From: Linanthus parryae
Taxonomy: Eukaryota; Streptophyta; Magnoliopsida; Ericales; Polemoniaceae
Reading direction: 5' to 3'
DNA: 64,000 nt
NCBI GenBank assembly: GCA_023055425.1
Contig: JALGPY010000002.1
Location: 153,088,845 to 153,152,844, forward strand
Part shown: piece after piece, positions 1 through 11,321 of the stretch
Numbering within the stretch: position 1 is the stretch's first letter
Layout of the letters: every line of letters starts with the position of its first letter
Program-made: the position numbers and the translations under genes
Notes under the pieces: generated by a model
The model's database searches: none
What the model saw: only the letters and a program-made list of their open reading frames with translations
Told to the model about the DNA's origin: nothing

Positions 1-37
1 TGGTTGCCCTTACATGATTTATGTACTGCTCTTGCAG

Positions 38-2016
38 GTTGTGGAGGTCTCAACTTCCAAAACTGGCAAGCACGGACACGCTAAATGTCACTTTGTTGCG
101 ATTGACATCTTCAATGGAAAGAAGCTCGAGGATATTGTTCCCTCCTCCCACAATTGTGATGTATGTGCTCCTCACTGGATCCGCTTTTCTATTTAAGTGT
201 TTTTACTCCCTATAGTAACTTCACAAGTGGGACTTTATCGTGACACATGTTATGTTGCAGGTTCCTCATGTCAACCGTACTGACTACCAGCTGATTGATA
301 TTTCTGAGGATGGATTTGTATGTATTCAGCTCTCTTATGTTTGTTTATTTGTTGGTTTTCGTGACGACTCAGTTCTTACATTCTTGTAAATTTTCATAGG
401 TGAGTCTGCTGACTGATAATGGCAGCACCAAGGATGACCTTAAGCTTCCAACTGATGAGGCTCTGCTCACCCAGGTATGGCATTGTCTTTTAGTGCGAAT
501 CAAACTCTTGCTATGGTATGGAAATTATTGTGACACTAGAGGACAACCCGTGCCCTCGTGGCACGGCCAAACTAATATCAAAGATATTCAGAAGAAAAAT
601 TGCAACAGTTTTCTTATTCTTAGTGTTTTTTTAGAGTTATAAAATTTGAATTAGAATATATTATAATCATTTTTTCTCCATATTTGTGGGATCAAATAAC
701 TATCAAAGCTCTCGCCTCTATCAACTAAGTGGTTCAAACAAAAAATAAGGATATGAAAACATTTTTGTTTTTAGAGCTATTAAGAAACGTTTGCTCGACC
801 TCAGAGTACAACAAAACTAACACCAAAGAAAGTTTGTTATTTTTAGGAGTTTTTATTGTGATATCATTTGTCTTAGTAATATTCTATTTTTATAACAACA
901 TTGCTACTATTAGAAAGTGGCTAATTAGTAGTGATTTAAGTAAGACAATGGTGGCGTCATGCCTAATTCTAACACTTTTGTGGGAGTTTTAAATTCGTGG
1001 TAACTTTAGTTTTTATAAAAAAATTGTGCAAACTCTCAAAATTGGTGGTTTCATTTACTTCCAACACTTTTTTCCACCTCAAACACCTTTTGTGGTCCCA
1101 ATATTCCATTTGTGGTATTATAAAATTTCCCCACTTACTTTTTCAATAAAACATTTCCTTTAGACGATGCGATTCAAGGGTTGACATCAAAATGATCCAA
1201 TGGACTAAAAGTCATTTATAGTATTTTATAGTCAACAGATTACTCTCTTATTATATAGATTCAATGTTCTCTTTGTTATGCTACATATATAGGGTGGGAT
1301 TGTTGTTTCTTTATTTGGAAGCACATCTGTGTATGGAACTGTGCTCTTCCATGTAGGAATGGTTATACAAACAATTTAGGACAAGAATAATTTTCGACGT
1401 TATTGCTGCATTTCTAGGAACTGATCTGTAGTAACCCATCACGTAATTTCGTATACTTGTATATACACCCACATAGGGATTGCATTTCTTGTCCCTACCT
1501 GAGTATTTCTGACTAGGTCTGATGTGGGTGTCAAGCAAATGTTTTTGCCATGGTTCTGGGAGTGGGAATACCTTTGGGACCAGGATTACGATTGTTCTAG
1601 TATTATGGCTGCTGTTATGGCTCTAGGATATGTATTTTGCCATTTTCTTCCAGTTCCAGTAGATCTATCTTATCAATCAGATAAGGCCGTATTGGTTAGA
1701 GCTGAGGGCTTCAATTGGAATCTTTTAACTGTCTTCATTGTTTTTCTAACATGTGTACCGAAAATCTTTCCAACATCATCTCAATTCATATTTTGTGCCT
1801 TTTCTGTGTTAGTGTCCGTTATGGTCGTCATAGGAACTGCTTTGGTTCTGATATTATCTGATTAGTTCACAGTTTATTGAGGGATTGCTAATAATGTTTT
1901 TTTATATTCTGCAGATAAAGGATGGATTTGCTGAGGGAAAGGACCTTGTGGTGTCTGTGATGTCTGCCATGGGAGAGGAGCAGATCAATGCCCTCAAGGA
2001 TATTGGTCCTAAGTAG
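38..2016 (+). CDS. eIF5A: Eukaryotic translation initiation factor 5A (5'-truncated by window edge)
   Basis: Translation factor that helps the ribosome through elongation and termination stalls; its activity depends on hypusine made on one lysine. Four coding exons are readable: 38-160, 261-317, 400-474 and 1915-2016 (stop TAG). All introns start GT, end AG and keep frame. They encode the C-terminal 118 residues. The hypusination loop [12 protein letters not shown] is intact, with the modified lysine codon at 68-70. The C-terminal OB-fold follows, from [19 protein letters not shown] to the end NALKDIGPK. Plant family members are about 160 residues, so roughly 42 N-terminal residues and the promoter lie before position 1. 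The last intron is 1,440 bp, enlarged by a Helitron. No frameshift or stop is seen, so this looks like a working gene. Confidence 0.96.
536..1259 (-). mobile_element. Non-autonomous Helitron in the eIF5A intron
   Basis: On the minus strand the element begins TCTATATAATAAG (from 1259) and ends with CTAG (539-536). Eight bases before that end lies a 7-bp stem, CCGTGCC/GGCACGG at 548-554 and 560-566, with a 5-nt loop. Host bases are A and T on the two sides, as expected for Helitron insertion between A and T without target duplication. The 724-bp interior is AT-rich and has no Rep/helicase ORF, so it must depend on helpers. It lies wholly within the last eIF5A intron and leaves the splice sites untouched. 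Confidence 0.75.
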
Positions 2017-2997
2017 ATCACCAAGTTATAGAATGAAGCTTGGTGTGGTTTCAGTTCCTGAACTGGAATCGCACGATAGTACTGTGATTTCTATTTTGTT
2101 TGCGGAACGAGGCTTGCCACTGAGGAACTCAACTATCGGATCCTCCATACGGCAAAACCTAGTCCAATCTTATGACTTTAATATCTATTAGCAGTTCTAT
2201 TGCTAAATTTGCGGTTATGTTTGGTAACAACTACTGTGTCTATGCGGTGTATATGACTTACCTTCTGAACATCACTGAAACGATTTCCTTCCCAGATCTG
2301 CGGTACCTTCTTTGAACCCGAAAAACATAAACTTCATTGAATCTGCTGTACTTTTTTTTTGTTTCTAGAGCATGCTTATTTAATGATGCATGGGCCTAGC
2401 TGCAAAGCAAATAGAGTGTGCAGATGGATTTGGAATTTGCCAAGGATCAGATAAACCGGAGATATATAGGGTTTGTGTTGAGTGATAGTGTTAAGTGTGA
2501 ACATTTGAGATATATAGGGTTTGTGTTGAGTGATGGTGTCAAGTGTGAACATTTGAAATCCTCGGACTAGTATGTGTGGTCTGTCAATGGACCAAATGGA
2601 GTTAGGTTCATCCTTGCATGCAGGAAGTGGTTAGGTGATCTCATGACTTTCCTTACAACCTCTTTGATTGCGTCTTTTCTTGCAAAATGCATATTTTTCT
2701 TAGAGACCAGTACAACATTGGAAGTATGTTACGTTTTGAGGTAATTATGCAGTATAGTATCAACCTGTTTTCACAATAAATTTTAGCCAAGGAAAATCCT
2801 GTCTTTACATCGGAATGTATTGCGAGAATTGCTTTGTTTTAAGAGTTTAATATAGCATAGAGTTTGTTCTATCCATCACGACACTCCGCCATGTGTGGAA
2901 GTAATAAACACCGAAAAGTTTCTTGATCAGAAGTTCACCCATATGTTTTTGGTGTGCAGGTATAGTTTGTCAGAAGATGAAAGCAACACAATTTAGA
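2017..2997 (+). other. eIF5A 3' UTR and downstream spacer
   Basis: The stretch after the eIF5A stop has no coding potential that I can support. The first few hundred bases are presumably 3' UTR. The only structure seen is a two-unit tandem repeat (separate entry). It ends at the poly-T that marks the 3' end of the minus-strand LINE. Confidence 0.5.
2461..2556. repeat. 48-bp tandem duplication (2 copies)
   Basis: Two adjacent 48-bp units start GATATATAGGGTTTGTG at 2461 and 2509 and differ at two positions. No coding role is seen. Confidence 0.9.
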
Positions 2998-5900
2998 TTT
3001 TTTTAATGCAATAGTCATCATTCCTTAGGAGAACAACAGAGGAGTACAAAACAAAGTTCAAAGTCCAAGATACAACAATTCCAATAAAACCACAGAACAA
3101 CTACAACACCTAACTAGATGCAGCAGGACAACAGAAACAAAGAACAACGGAACTATAAAAACAAACTACAACAACGACACAATGACAACAGAACTGCTAT
3201 AAAGAATGGATATCTAACAAGACACACTTGAAGACACACTTGGCTGTTTTCTGAGCTTCAACCACCATTTAACGTTGGAATTTGACGATGGAGCAAAACG
3301 CAAGAGACTTCATGACTATCCTAATCCTACAAAGAACCGGATCATCCTTAATGGCAGGGCTGGATTTTCCGTATATAAGGGAAACAACAAGAGCATAATT
3401 GGTGTTGATATTAATATGCATGATATTATGATGTAAGACAAAATAAATGGCATGCTCCACAACTTAAAGTTCTGATTGTTGGGCACTAGAAGCGTAGCAA
3501 GTTTCTCCAATCGTCCAGTGTGATCCATCAGCTCCTCTAGTATGAAGACCAATGCTGGAGGAAAGGGAGTTTGAGTTCCATGCACCATCCAGAAAAAAAT
3601 CCTTAATTGAGGGCGTTGACAGTCCGTCAGTGGCACCAAACATCACAAATGGAGAGTGTGGGTGAGTGATGTCGTTGGGGACAAGGGTAGAGATAGGAGA
3701 GTCACATCCCAAAAGCATCTTCTCATGCTCCATAGAGACACGGATGGCATCAATGGAGAAAGCTTGATTTCGACAGTGCTACATATGCTTCTCCAAATGC
3801 ACCATAGTGTGTGGATAGCTTGGATGTTTTTTGAAAGGATGATGTTCCACATGTTACCTTCAAAAGAAACACCTCTAATAGGATTGAAACTCCCATTCCC
3901 CCAAAGCGGGTGTGAGACATCACACTAAAAAAAGAGATGCTTAAGGGTTCTGCCTAATTATTGCAGAGGGGACATAGGTTAGAGGAGAGGCCAAGCCTGC
4001 ACTGAAGGAAGTTCCTCGTAGGGAGCCCCATATGAGTACATTTTCAAATGAACATTTTCCACTTTTCTGGGACGCGGAGGCCCCAAATCTTCCCCAAGCC
4101 TAAATGTAGGAAAAGGCCATTGATCAGTATAAAAGTGACCTGCCGGGAGATGAAAGGTGATGCTATCCTCGCTGAGAAAGTTGTAATCAGATTTCGTGGA
4201 ATACTTCCCTGTTCTTGTGAAAGGCCAAATAATCTTATCACACTCTTTCTCCATCGGAAGTTGGATGGCCAGGATCCTGGTAGCGATAAAGTCAGCCACG
4301 TGAGCTCTTATAAGCTCCTCTTTCCAACATTGCTTGTTATCATTTGAGTCGATCCAATTCATGACTTTGGCATCAGGGTTAAAAGGGACAGAGTATAGCA
4401 CCACTGAAAGAGGGTCCTTCAAACCCGAGATCCATCTGTCATTCAAGATATTGACACTTTCTCCTCCTCGAATATGCCATCTATAGCCTTTCTTGATGAG
4501 GTCACGACCATGGAGAACACTTTTCTAGGCCCAAGAGGCATTACTTGGGCTGCTGTTATCCATCAAGGGCTTCTTCTGGAAGTATCCGTGGAGAAGAATC
4601 TTGGAGACAAGCAGATTAGGGCATTTAAGGATACTCCAAGCTTTATTAGCCAAGGGTGCATGATTCATCTTGTTGATATTTTTGAATCGAAGTCCTCCCC
4701 TTGATTTGGAAAGGTTCAAAGTTTCCATAGGGATAGATCTGAAGAAGACTTTTTATCCCGGTTCCACTAAAAATTTTGGATTTGCTTGGAGATTTCTGAG
4801 TGAAGGGCGGAGGGAACTTCAAAACAGGAGCAAACGTAATTAGGAAGGGCTGAGAGGAAAAATTTAGAAAGGGTAAGCCTACCACCACTATTCAAATATT
4901 TCCCTTTCCAGCCTTCAAGTATAGAGGAGACAGCTTCCCTAGTGAAATTGAAGATGTCCCTTTTCTTACCCCCCGGGGCAACCGGAAGACCAAGATAAGA
5001 AGATTCTACACTATCCACCCTTGTACCCAGAAAATTGCTGAAGATATCACCAAGATCGCTATGAATATTTGGGCTAAGGATAACGGTACACTTGCTCTTG
5101 TTAATGTCCAATCATAAGAAAAGAAAGGGGGTGAGAGCCTTATGCCTCCTCGACCAAGGCAGATTCCAGGAAAGCCCCTGAAGATTTAAGGTGACATAGA
5201 TAGACTGAAAGAGCTTCAAGATAGATGATGAAGAGGTAGGGAAAGGGTATCCCCTTGCCTAATACCAGCTTTAGGATAGATTATACTTCCTGGTTGTCCA
5301 TTAACAAGAGCCGATAAAGAGACCGTGGTGACGCATTGAAGAATAAGGTTAACCCAATAAGGGGGGAAAACCAGTCTTCTGAGGACACACTCAAGAAAGT
5401 ACAAAATCCTTGCTCATGTCAAGTTTAATAGAACCAAGATGGGTGTTACCCTGATTGGTACTCTTAATCTTAGCAAAGAACACATCTGCAATGAGAGTGC
5501 TATCGAGATAAGGCGTCCTGGAACAAAGGCCTTTTGATGCTCTGATATAATTGAAGGAAGGATTGCCTTGAAGAGGTTGGAAATGGTTTTGGAGGTGAAC
5601 TTGTACATGAAAGAGCATAAACTGATCGTTCTGAGGTCACTAGAGCTTTCGGGAGTTTGGTTTTTAGGGATAAGGGCAAGAAAAGTGTAATTAAACTCTT
5701 TGACGAGGAAGCCTCGTCGGAGGAGAGAGTGGACCGTTTCCTCCACATAGGGCCTAACGATATCCCTTTTTTTATGGAAGAAAACACCTGGCAACCCATC
5801 CGGTCCCGGAGACTTGTAAGGGCCAATAGAGAACATAACTTCCTTGATTTCATCGGATGTGAAGGGTTTATTGAGGATGCGGATACACTAGTCATCCAGA

Positions 5901-8900
5901 GTCGGGAAGAGGATATCCCGACCATCTCAATTATCAATGTCCGATCGATTGATCCTAGAAGCTTTAAGGAAGATGTTCTCAAAATGATTAGAGATGAGAT
6001 CCGAGAATAATCGGGTCAGAGACACAATTACCAGCTGGGTCCAAAAGGGCCTCAATCATGTTCCTAGCAACTCTTTTTTTTCCAGGTTTTATGGAAAAAG
6101 CGGGTGTTTTTGCCTCCTTCCTTCAGCCATTTCACATTAGCTCGTTGAGCCAAAAGAATTTCATCTTGAGCAAGGAGCTCCTCAAGCTCCGATCTCCTAT
6201 TCCTTTCAACAATGATATGGCTGGGAGATCTAATCGAAGATTGGGCCGCTTCTAGGTTTGCTTGAATTGAATCCATCCTTTTATTAAGCGATCCACCACC
6301 CTTCTTTCGCCAAATATTAAGCTTCCTCCTATGACCTTTACATTTGGCAGCGAAGCTGAATGCTGATGATCCAAGAAGTTATCTTGCCAGACTATTTTTA
6401 CGATGTTTTGGAATTCTGAATACCTAACCCAAAATTCTTCAAAGTGGAATGTAATACTCCGTATATTTATTACGGGTAATTTGGTAATTGGAGACGTGAT
6501 AATTGAAATTTAGGTTGCGAGAGGTGATTTGGGTATTTTTCGGGAATTTTATTAGACCAGAAACTCGTGTGAGAATTTTAATTTTTGCACGATTCTTTTT
6601 ATTATTTTCTAGACGACCTCGCGATAGCGACCGCCGCGTTAACCTTAACTCTTACCACACCCAATCATTTCTTATTTTGATAAATGAAAACCCAACTTTT
6701 TTTTTTCATCTTCTTCCTTCTTCTTCACAGACAAGGAATAACAACACCACCACCCTCATCACCGCCCTCACCAACATCACTCACCCAAGAAACCACACAC
6801 TATAAATACCCCTCATCTCCTCCCCCTGCACCCATCAGCCGCCACCACCACTCCCTCTTAGCTCTCTCTCTCTTTCTCTTCTCTGGAAAAACAACCACCA
6901 CCACAACCACCGACACCACCATCACAACTTCACCACCATCACCTCCACCCCACTATCTCTGTCTCGTCTCTCCCTCCATCTGCCTCGTTGGAAATCAGAA
7001 GCAACACAGCAGCGGCAAAGCAACCCAGCCACCGCCGCTGCCACCATCGGAGAGCCACCACCCAACACCGTTTTCTTTCCCTTCTACGCCTATGCCTTAT
7101 CCTATCTTTCTCTATCTTGCTGTACCAACCGCTGAAGACGAAGAAGAATAGAAGCATAGGCAATTGCAGCAGCAGGAGCAACCCTGACGCCGCCAAGTAC
7201 CATTTTTTCCGGAGAGAGTTTGGGTAACTCAAATCAGAGGTACCCAGCCCTTGTCTTCGGTCTCTACCAACTCTACAAGGTCCGAACAAGATCCGAAAGT
7301 CTTAGACACTCCCAGAATAGACCGGACAAAGCCCCGTCGGCCATTACTTATGGTGACAAGTTCGACAACTTTTCTCCCATTTCTTGACTTGGTAATGATC
7401 TAAACCTTCTCCTTGTTCATTATTTACTATCAAAACATGTTCTTGGTAGCTATAATTTGCATTTGGATCAAGTTGGATATGTGGTTGCCGAGAGTCCTTG
7501 TGTGGGGGTAGTTCTTGCTAATTTAAGTAACTATTTGGGGGTCAGCGCTGCCTTTTTTATGCAAACTTTGGTGGGATTATTATTATTTAATATAACTCTA
7601 GGGTGTTAGCTATAGTATATGGATTCATATGTATATGTTTAAACACTATTAGGTATATTTCAAGAAAATAATATAAAAGCTTTAGAAAAATGATTGTAGT
7701 AAATATTTTTCATGAAAAATAAGATGATCAAACACTTGTATATATATAATGTTGTTTTATTAAATTTTTAATTATCACCTTATTTTTACTTAAACTATAT
7801 AGTATATATTTTTATCAATAAGTATTATTGCCAAATCAAATATTGTTGTATTCATAAATAGAGTTCAACTATTACTTTATTGCTACTTATAAGTATTGCA
7901 TCAAGAATTTAATGTTAAATTATTTCTGAAATATTTCTTTATAATAATAAGAATATAATTGGAATCGAGAATTCATTATGGTTCTTGAGATGGATTTGGT
8001 ACCGACCTAGACATGCATACATGCATTTGTTTAGATGTAAAACTGTTGTAACTGTAGATTTATGAATGGTAGGAGACAGATTTGTGGACATCGTCTTCAT
8101 CGACCATCCTACGCACTAATTGCCAAATCGAAGAAGGTGAGTTTACATGCTTAGCCTTGCACGCCTAGCTCTTTTCGTGTCAAATGTGATTCTTCATACT
8201 TTGTCTCAAAATTTGTATTTTCATGTGTTTGTACTTGTCAAATGTTGTAATTGCTGTTTACTGACATTCCGAGACTCTTGCACGATAGTTAATAATCTGT
8301 AAATAAAGTAAAACGGCTCGCATGTAACGGAACCAGTTGTGTCAGTTATTACGGGTGATGATTCCATGGGATTTGGTCCCTAAAGATATGGCACTACGTT
8401 CACCCTGACTCCTTTCTCCGTAGGCTGGAGTACTGCTTCTAGATATCACTTCTTTTATTGACGCTTTTAGGTGGGTGTTGCAACACTTAAGGTCTAGAAT
8501 GTCTGATGTGGTCACTGGTCTACCCGGGTACTTTGAAACAAACAAATGATAATTCTACTGCCTTTGTTGGCATTATTGTACCTGGTTACTGTGCATAATG
8601 ATTGCATTCTTGGTTTCTATATTAAGATGTTTCTTATTTCACTGTTGTTTATACCGTTGTAAAATTCGATAAAGTTTTACTTATTCTCTGTCACTTTCAC
8701 TTTATTTAACTTGTGTCCTAGCAGTTATATTCTCTTTCATGTTTTACATGCTACGGTGGATCTCAATCTGTAGTTACTGCATACTTTCAAAACTGCGGTT
8801 CTTGTTGTTTTCTTCCCACCGCAGGTCTAGGGGTTGGGAATGAAGGAATAGATGGGCACGAGACTCACATAGACTGATAATGTCACGAGTAATATCTAGT

Positions 8901-10450
8901 GTTGTTAAGTTATTGTGTAATATTAAGCAACTATGTATAAGACTCTTAGTTTAATGTTTAATATAATAAGTTTATGTTGTGGATTGTATTGCATTTGAGT
9001 TCCGCCACGTCTATTAAGCATCGCCCTCCCGGTCTTGTCGAGCCGAATAAGGGGATTGTTGCATGAAATCGTCTGGGCTTTGACCTAGCAAAATTATGAA
9101 TGTGAAAGATACAAGGACCATGGTCTGCGCACATGATAGGGAGATTATGAAGGAAGGATCCTGAGAAGTTGAGGGCCCAATCCAGATTATGAAATCCTCT
9201 ATCCAGCCTTTCAAACGTGGTGATAGGCGGGGGACGATTGTTTGTCCAAGTGAATCAAGGGCTCTTATAGTGGATTTCAGAAAGATCCAGATTACCGAGG
9301 AAGGAACGAAAGTCCTTAATACCCGGGATCCATCAGTGATTTCTTCACCATTTTTCATTAGGGTGAAGGACTTGGTTGAAGACACCAAGGAAAAGAAACG
9401 GCCCTGAAACTCCCCCAAGATGAGATTCAATAGCATTCCATGTATCCTTTCTCCGCTCTACATATGGGGATCCATAAATACAAGCAAGGAATAAGGATCC
9501 TAAGTTGCAAGAGATCGAACACAGGATTAGATTATTTGTATAAATTAAAGGGGAAATACCAATATTGTTTTTCCAACCCAAGCAGAGACCCCCATCAATC
9601 CTGAATGAGTTGACACAACTCGTGGAACCAAAACCCAAAGACCTAAAATAACACATCATTCCAAGGCTGAGCATGTAGTTTCAAAAAGAAAGAGAAGAGA
9701 TAAGTGATTATCAATGGTCAATTTATGAGCTGAATGAACTGCTAGAGGGTGACCCAGACCTATGCAGTTCCATCTTCCAATGATCATGGCGACAATCGTG
9801 GTTGTTCAAGGAAAACCATGGAAACCTTAGAAGAGATTGAAGGATTACCTCCAGAAGAAGTGTTGATGGTCTGTTCTGCAAGCATGAATTTGACTCTTTT
9901 AGGTGGCAGGAGAGGATCTTGGACCATCTTATCCTCGTCATCCCGTCTCTACTGCTTATATAAGGCATGTTGATGAGAGGTAGGCGGGGAGTCCAAGTAT
10001 TATTTGGATAGAAGAGCTTGAAGCTCCTCATCGAACCCATAGCGGTTACCCGGACCCCTTCCCTTAAAAGGGATTAAGGGTTTAGCAGTGAGAGAAAAAC
10101 ACCCCATGACGATGTGCAAAAACAAGGGTTTTTTTATGGGTTGTCGGGCTCAGTTCAGTGAGGTTAGAGACCTTTCTTTTGGAGCTAAAACGGGCTAAGT
10201 TTAGGCTTGGCCCATCAGGGATGGTAAGGGTGCCAATAGAGCTGGCACTGGTATGATGGTAGGACCTGAAAATGGAGTTCCAAGAGCCCATAGTGTTGAT
10301 AGGGTTAGTGGTAAATTAGGATGGGAGTGGACAATGATAAGAGAGGTAAAAGTATGCGAGGGGAGAAGAGATAAAACTAAAGACCAAATTCCTAATGAGG
10401 TCCGCGTGAGTCCAGTCCGTAGTGGAGGACCCAGCCCCTAGGGGTCTACA
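2998..10450 (-). mobile_element. Decayed L1-type LINE, interrupted by an LTR-like insertion
   Basis: Minus-strand non-LTR retrotransposon. ORF2 appears to start at ATG 9787 with MIIGRWNCIGLGHP, the usual start of the endonuclease domain. This continues through ACIYGSP and FTWTNNR to about 9069. The frame resumes at 6444 (HFEEFWVRY) on the other side of the 6450-9063 insertion. Reverse transcriptase blocks follow: YKSPGPDGLPGVFF (about 5830), an FVPGR block (about 5520) and KAGIRQGDTLS (about 5240). The region that should hold FADD is missing between about 5215 and 5110. SSYLGLPV lies near 5000. An RNase H start, FFLDGAWNS, is near 3640. Many stops and frameshifts make it a pseudogene. A run of T at 2998-3004 matches the poly(A) tail. 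The 5' (high-coordinate) boundary, including any ORF1, is uncertain. Confidence 0.85.
6450..9063 (+). mobile_element. LTR-like insertion (probable solo LTR) inside the LINE
   Basis: The block begins TGTAATACTCCG and ends GGGGATTGTTGCA, so it has TG...CA ends. It is flanked by near-identical 5-mers TGGAA (6445-6449) and TGAAA (9064-9068). Removing it rejoins the LINE ORF2 frame. It has a TATA-like CACTATAAATA near 6800, followed by a C/T-rich stretch, as in an LTR promoter and R region. No gag or pol and no second LTR are seen. It is 2.6 kb long, similar to the long LTRs of some plant gypsy lineages. The lineage is inferred, not shown. Confidence 0.6.
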
Positions 10451-11321
10451 TTTACGGAAAACGCAAAATAAAAGAGAAAAATAGGATACGTGGAAGTAGG
10501 GATAGGGGCTGAAGAAAGCAGGAATGGCTATATGCCAGTACACTTCGTTTACCCCCATAAGCGACATAAAGATAATTTCATAACTATTGTGACCAATTTC
10601 CTAAAGGTACTCACTTTCTTGTTCATATATGAATCAGTGGGCTTTCTGTGAGACAGAATCTCAGAATGCCTATCCAACAACCAAAAATAACGGAGAACTA
10701 ATTGTGAAAGAATTAACACCTCAGTGGGGGTGACTTCGATGATTAAGTCAGTGAATTTCATACGAAACAATTAATAGAATCGTGTAAGCGTAATAGCAGG
10801 GATGCAAAAGTGATCCGATGTTAGATCGGTGTAGACTACCGTGAGCAACATCGAAAGTTGATAAATGAATTAAAAGGGGAAGGAGACCTCGTAGGGTCGA
10901 TTTTAGCACTCGAGTGGAGGAAGATAGCTTGTCGAGCTGTAATAACGTCGAGTGTGTTGGGTTTATAGTTGCCAATTGCTTTCACTCATGATGTGCCACC
11001 CCCTCGAGATTTGTACAGTTTTATGTCAAGGAAGGACTTTAGTCTTATCCTCAACGGTTCCTGTTCCTGTTGCGATTTACCCGCGCATTGGAGCGCACGG
11101 AAGGTATTTGGAAACGTGGTTCCATTGACGGATCCACCTACAGACAAGTGGGGGCTATAACCCCACTCAACTTCTAAAAATTAAAATTTGACCCTTATTT
11201 TGTTTAGCATCTTTAGGTTAACCCCTACAATAATTATATTATAACCCTTACATAATATTAAATTTTTTACATATTACCATTATTTATTTTATTCTTCAGT
11301 TTAGCCCCGCTATAGCAAAAC
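10451..11321. other. Intergenic, with a fragment of a dispersed repeat
   Basis: No gene is supported here. From about 11120 to 11240 a GATCCACCT...GGGGGCTATAACCCC...CTCAACTTCT segment resembles the repeat at 30430-30760 in the WRKY intron, so it is a remnant of the same dispersed family. Confidence 0.5.

Noticed and set aside
1524..1865. 113-codon hydrophobic ORF
   Set aside because: It lies inside the eIF5A intron, has no family resemblance and is explained by AT-rich composition.
6503..7289. Several overlapping ORFs on both strands (Pro/Thr/Ser-rich)
   Set aside because: They fall in the C/T-rich leader of the LTR-like block; low complexity opens many frames.
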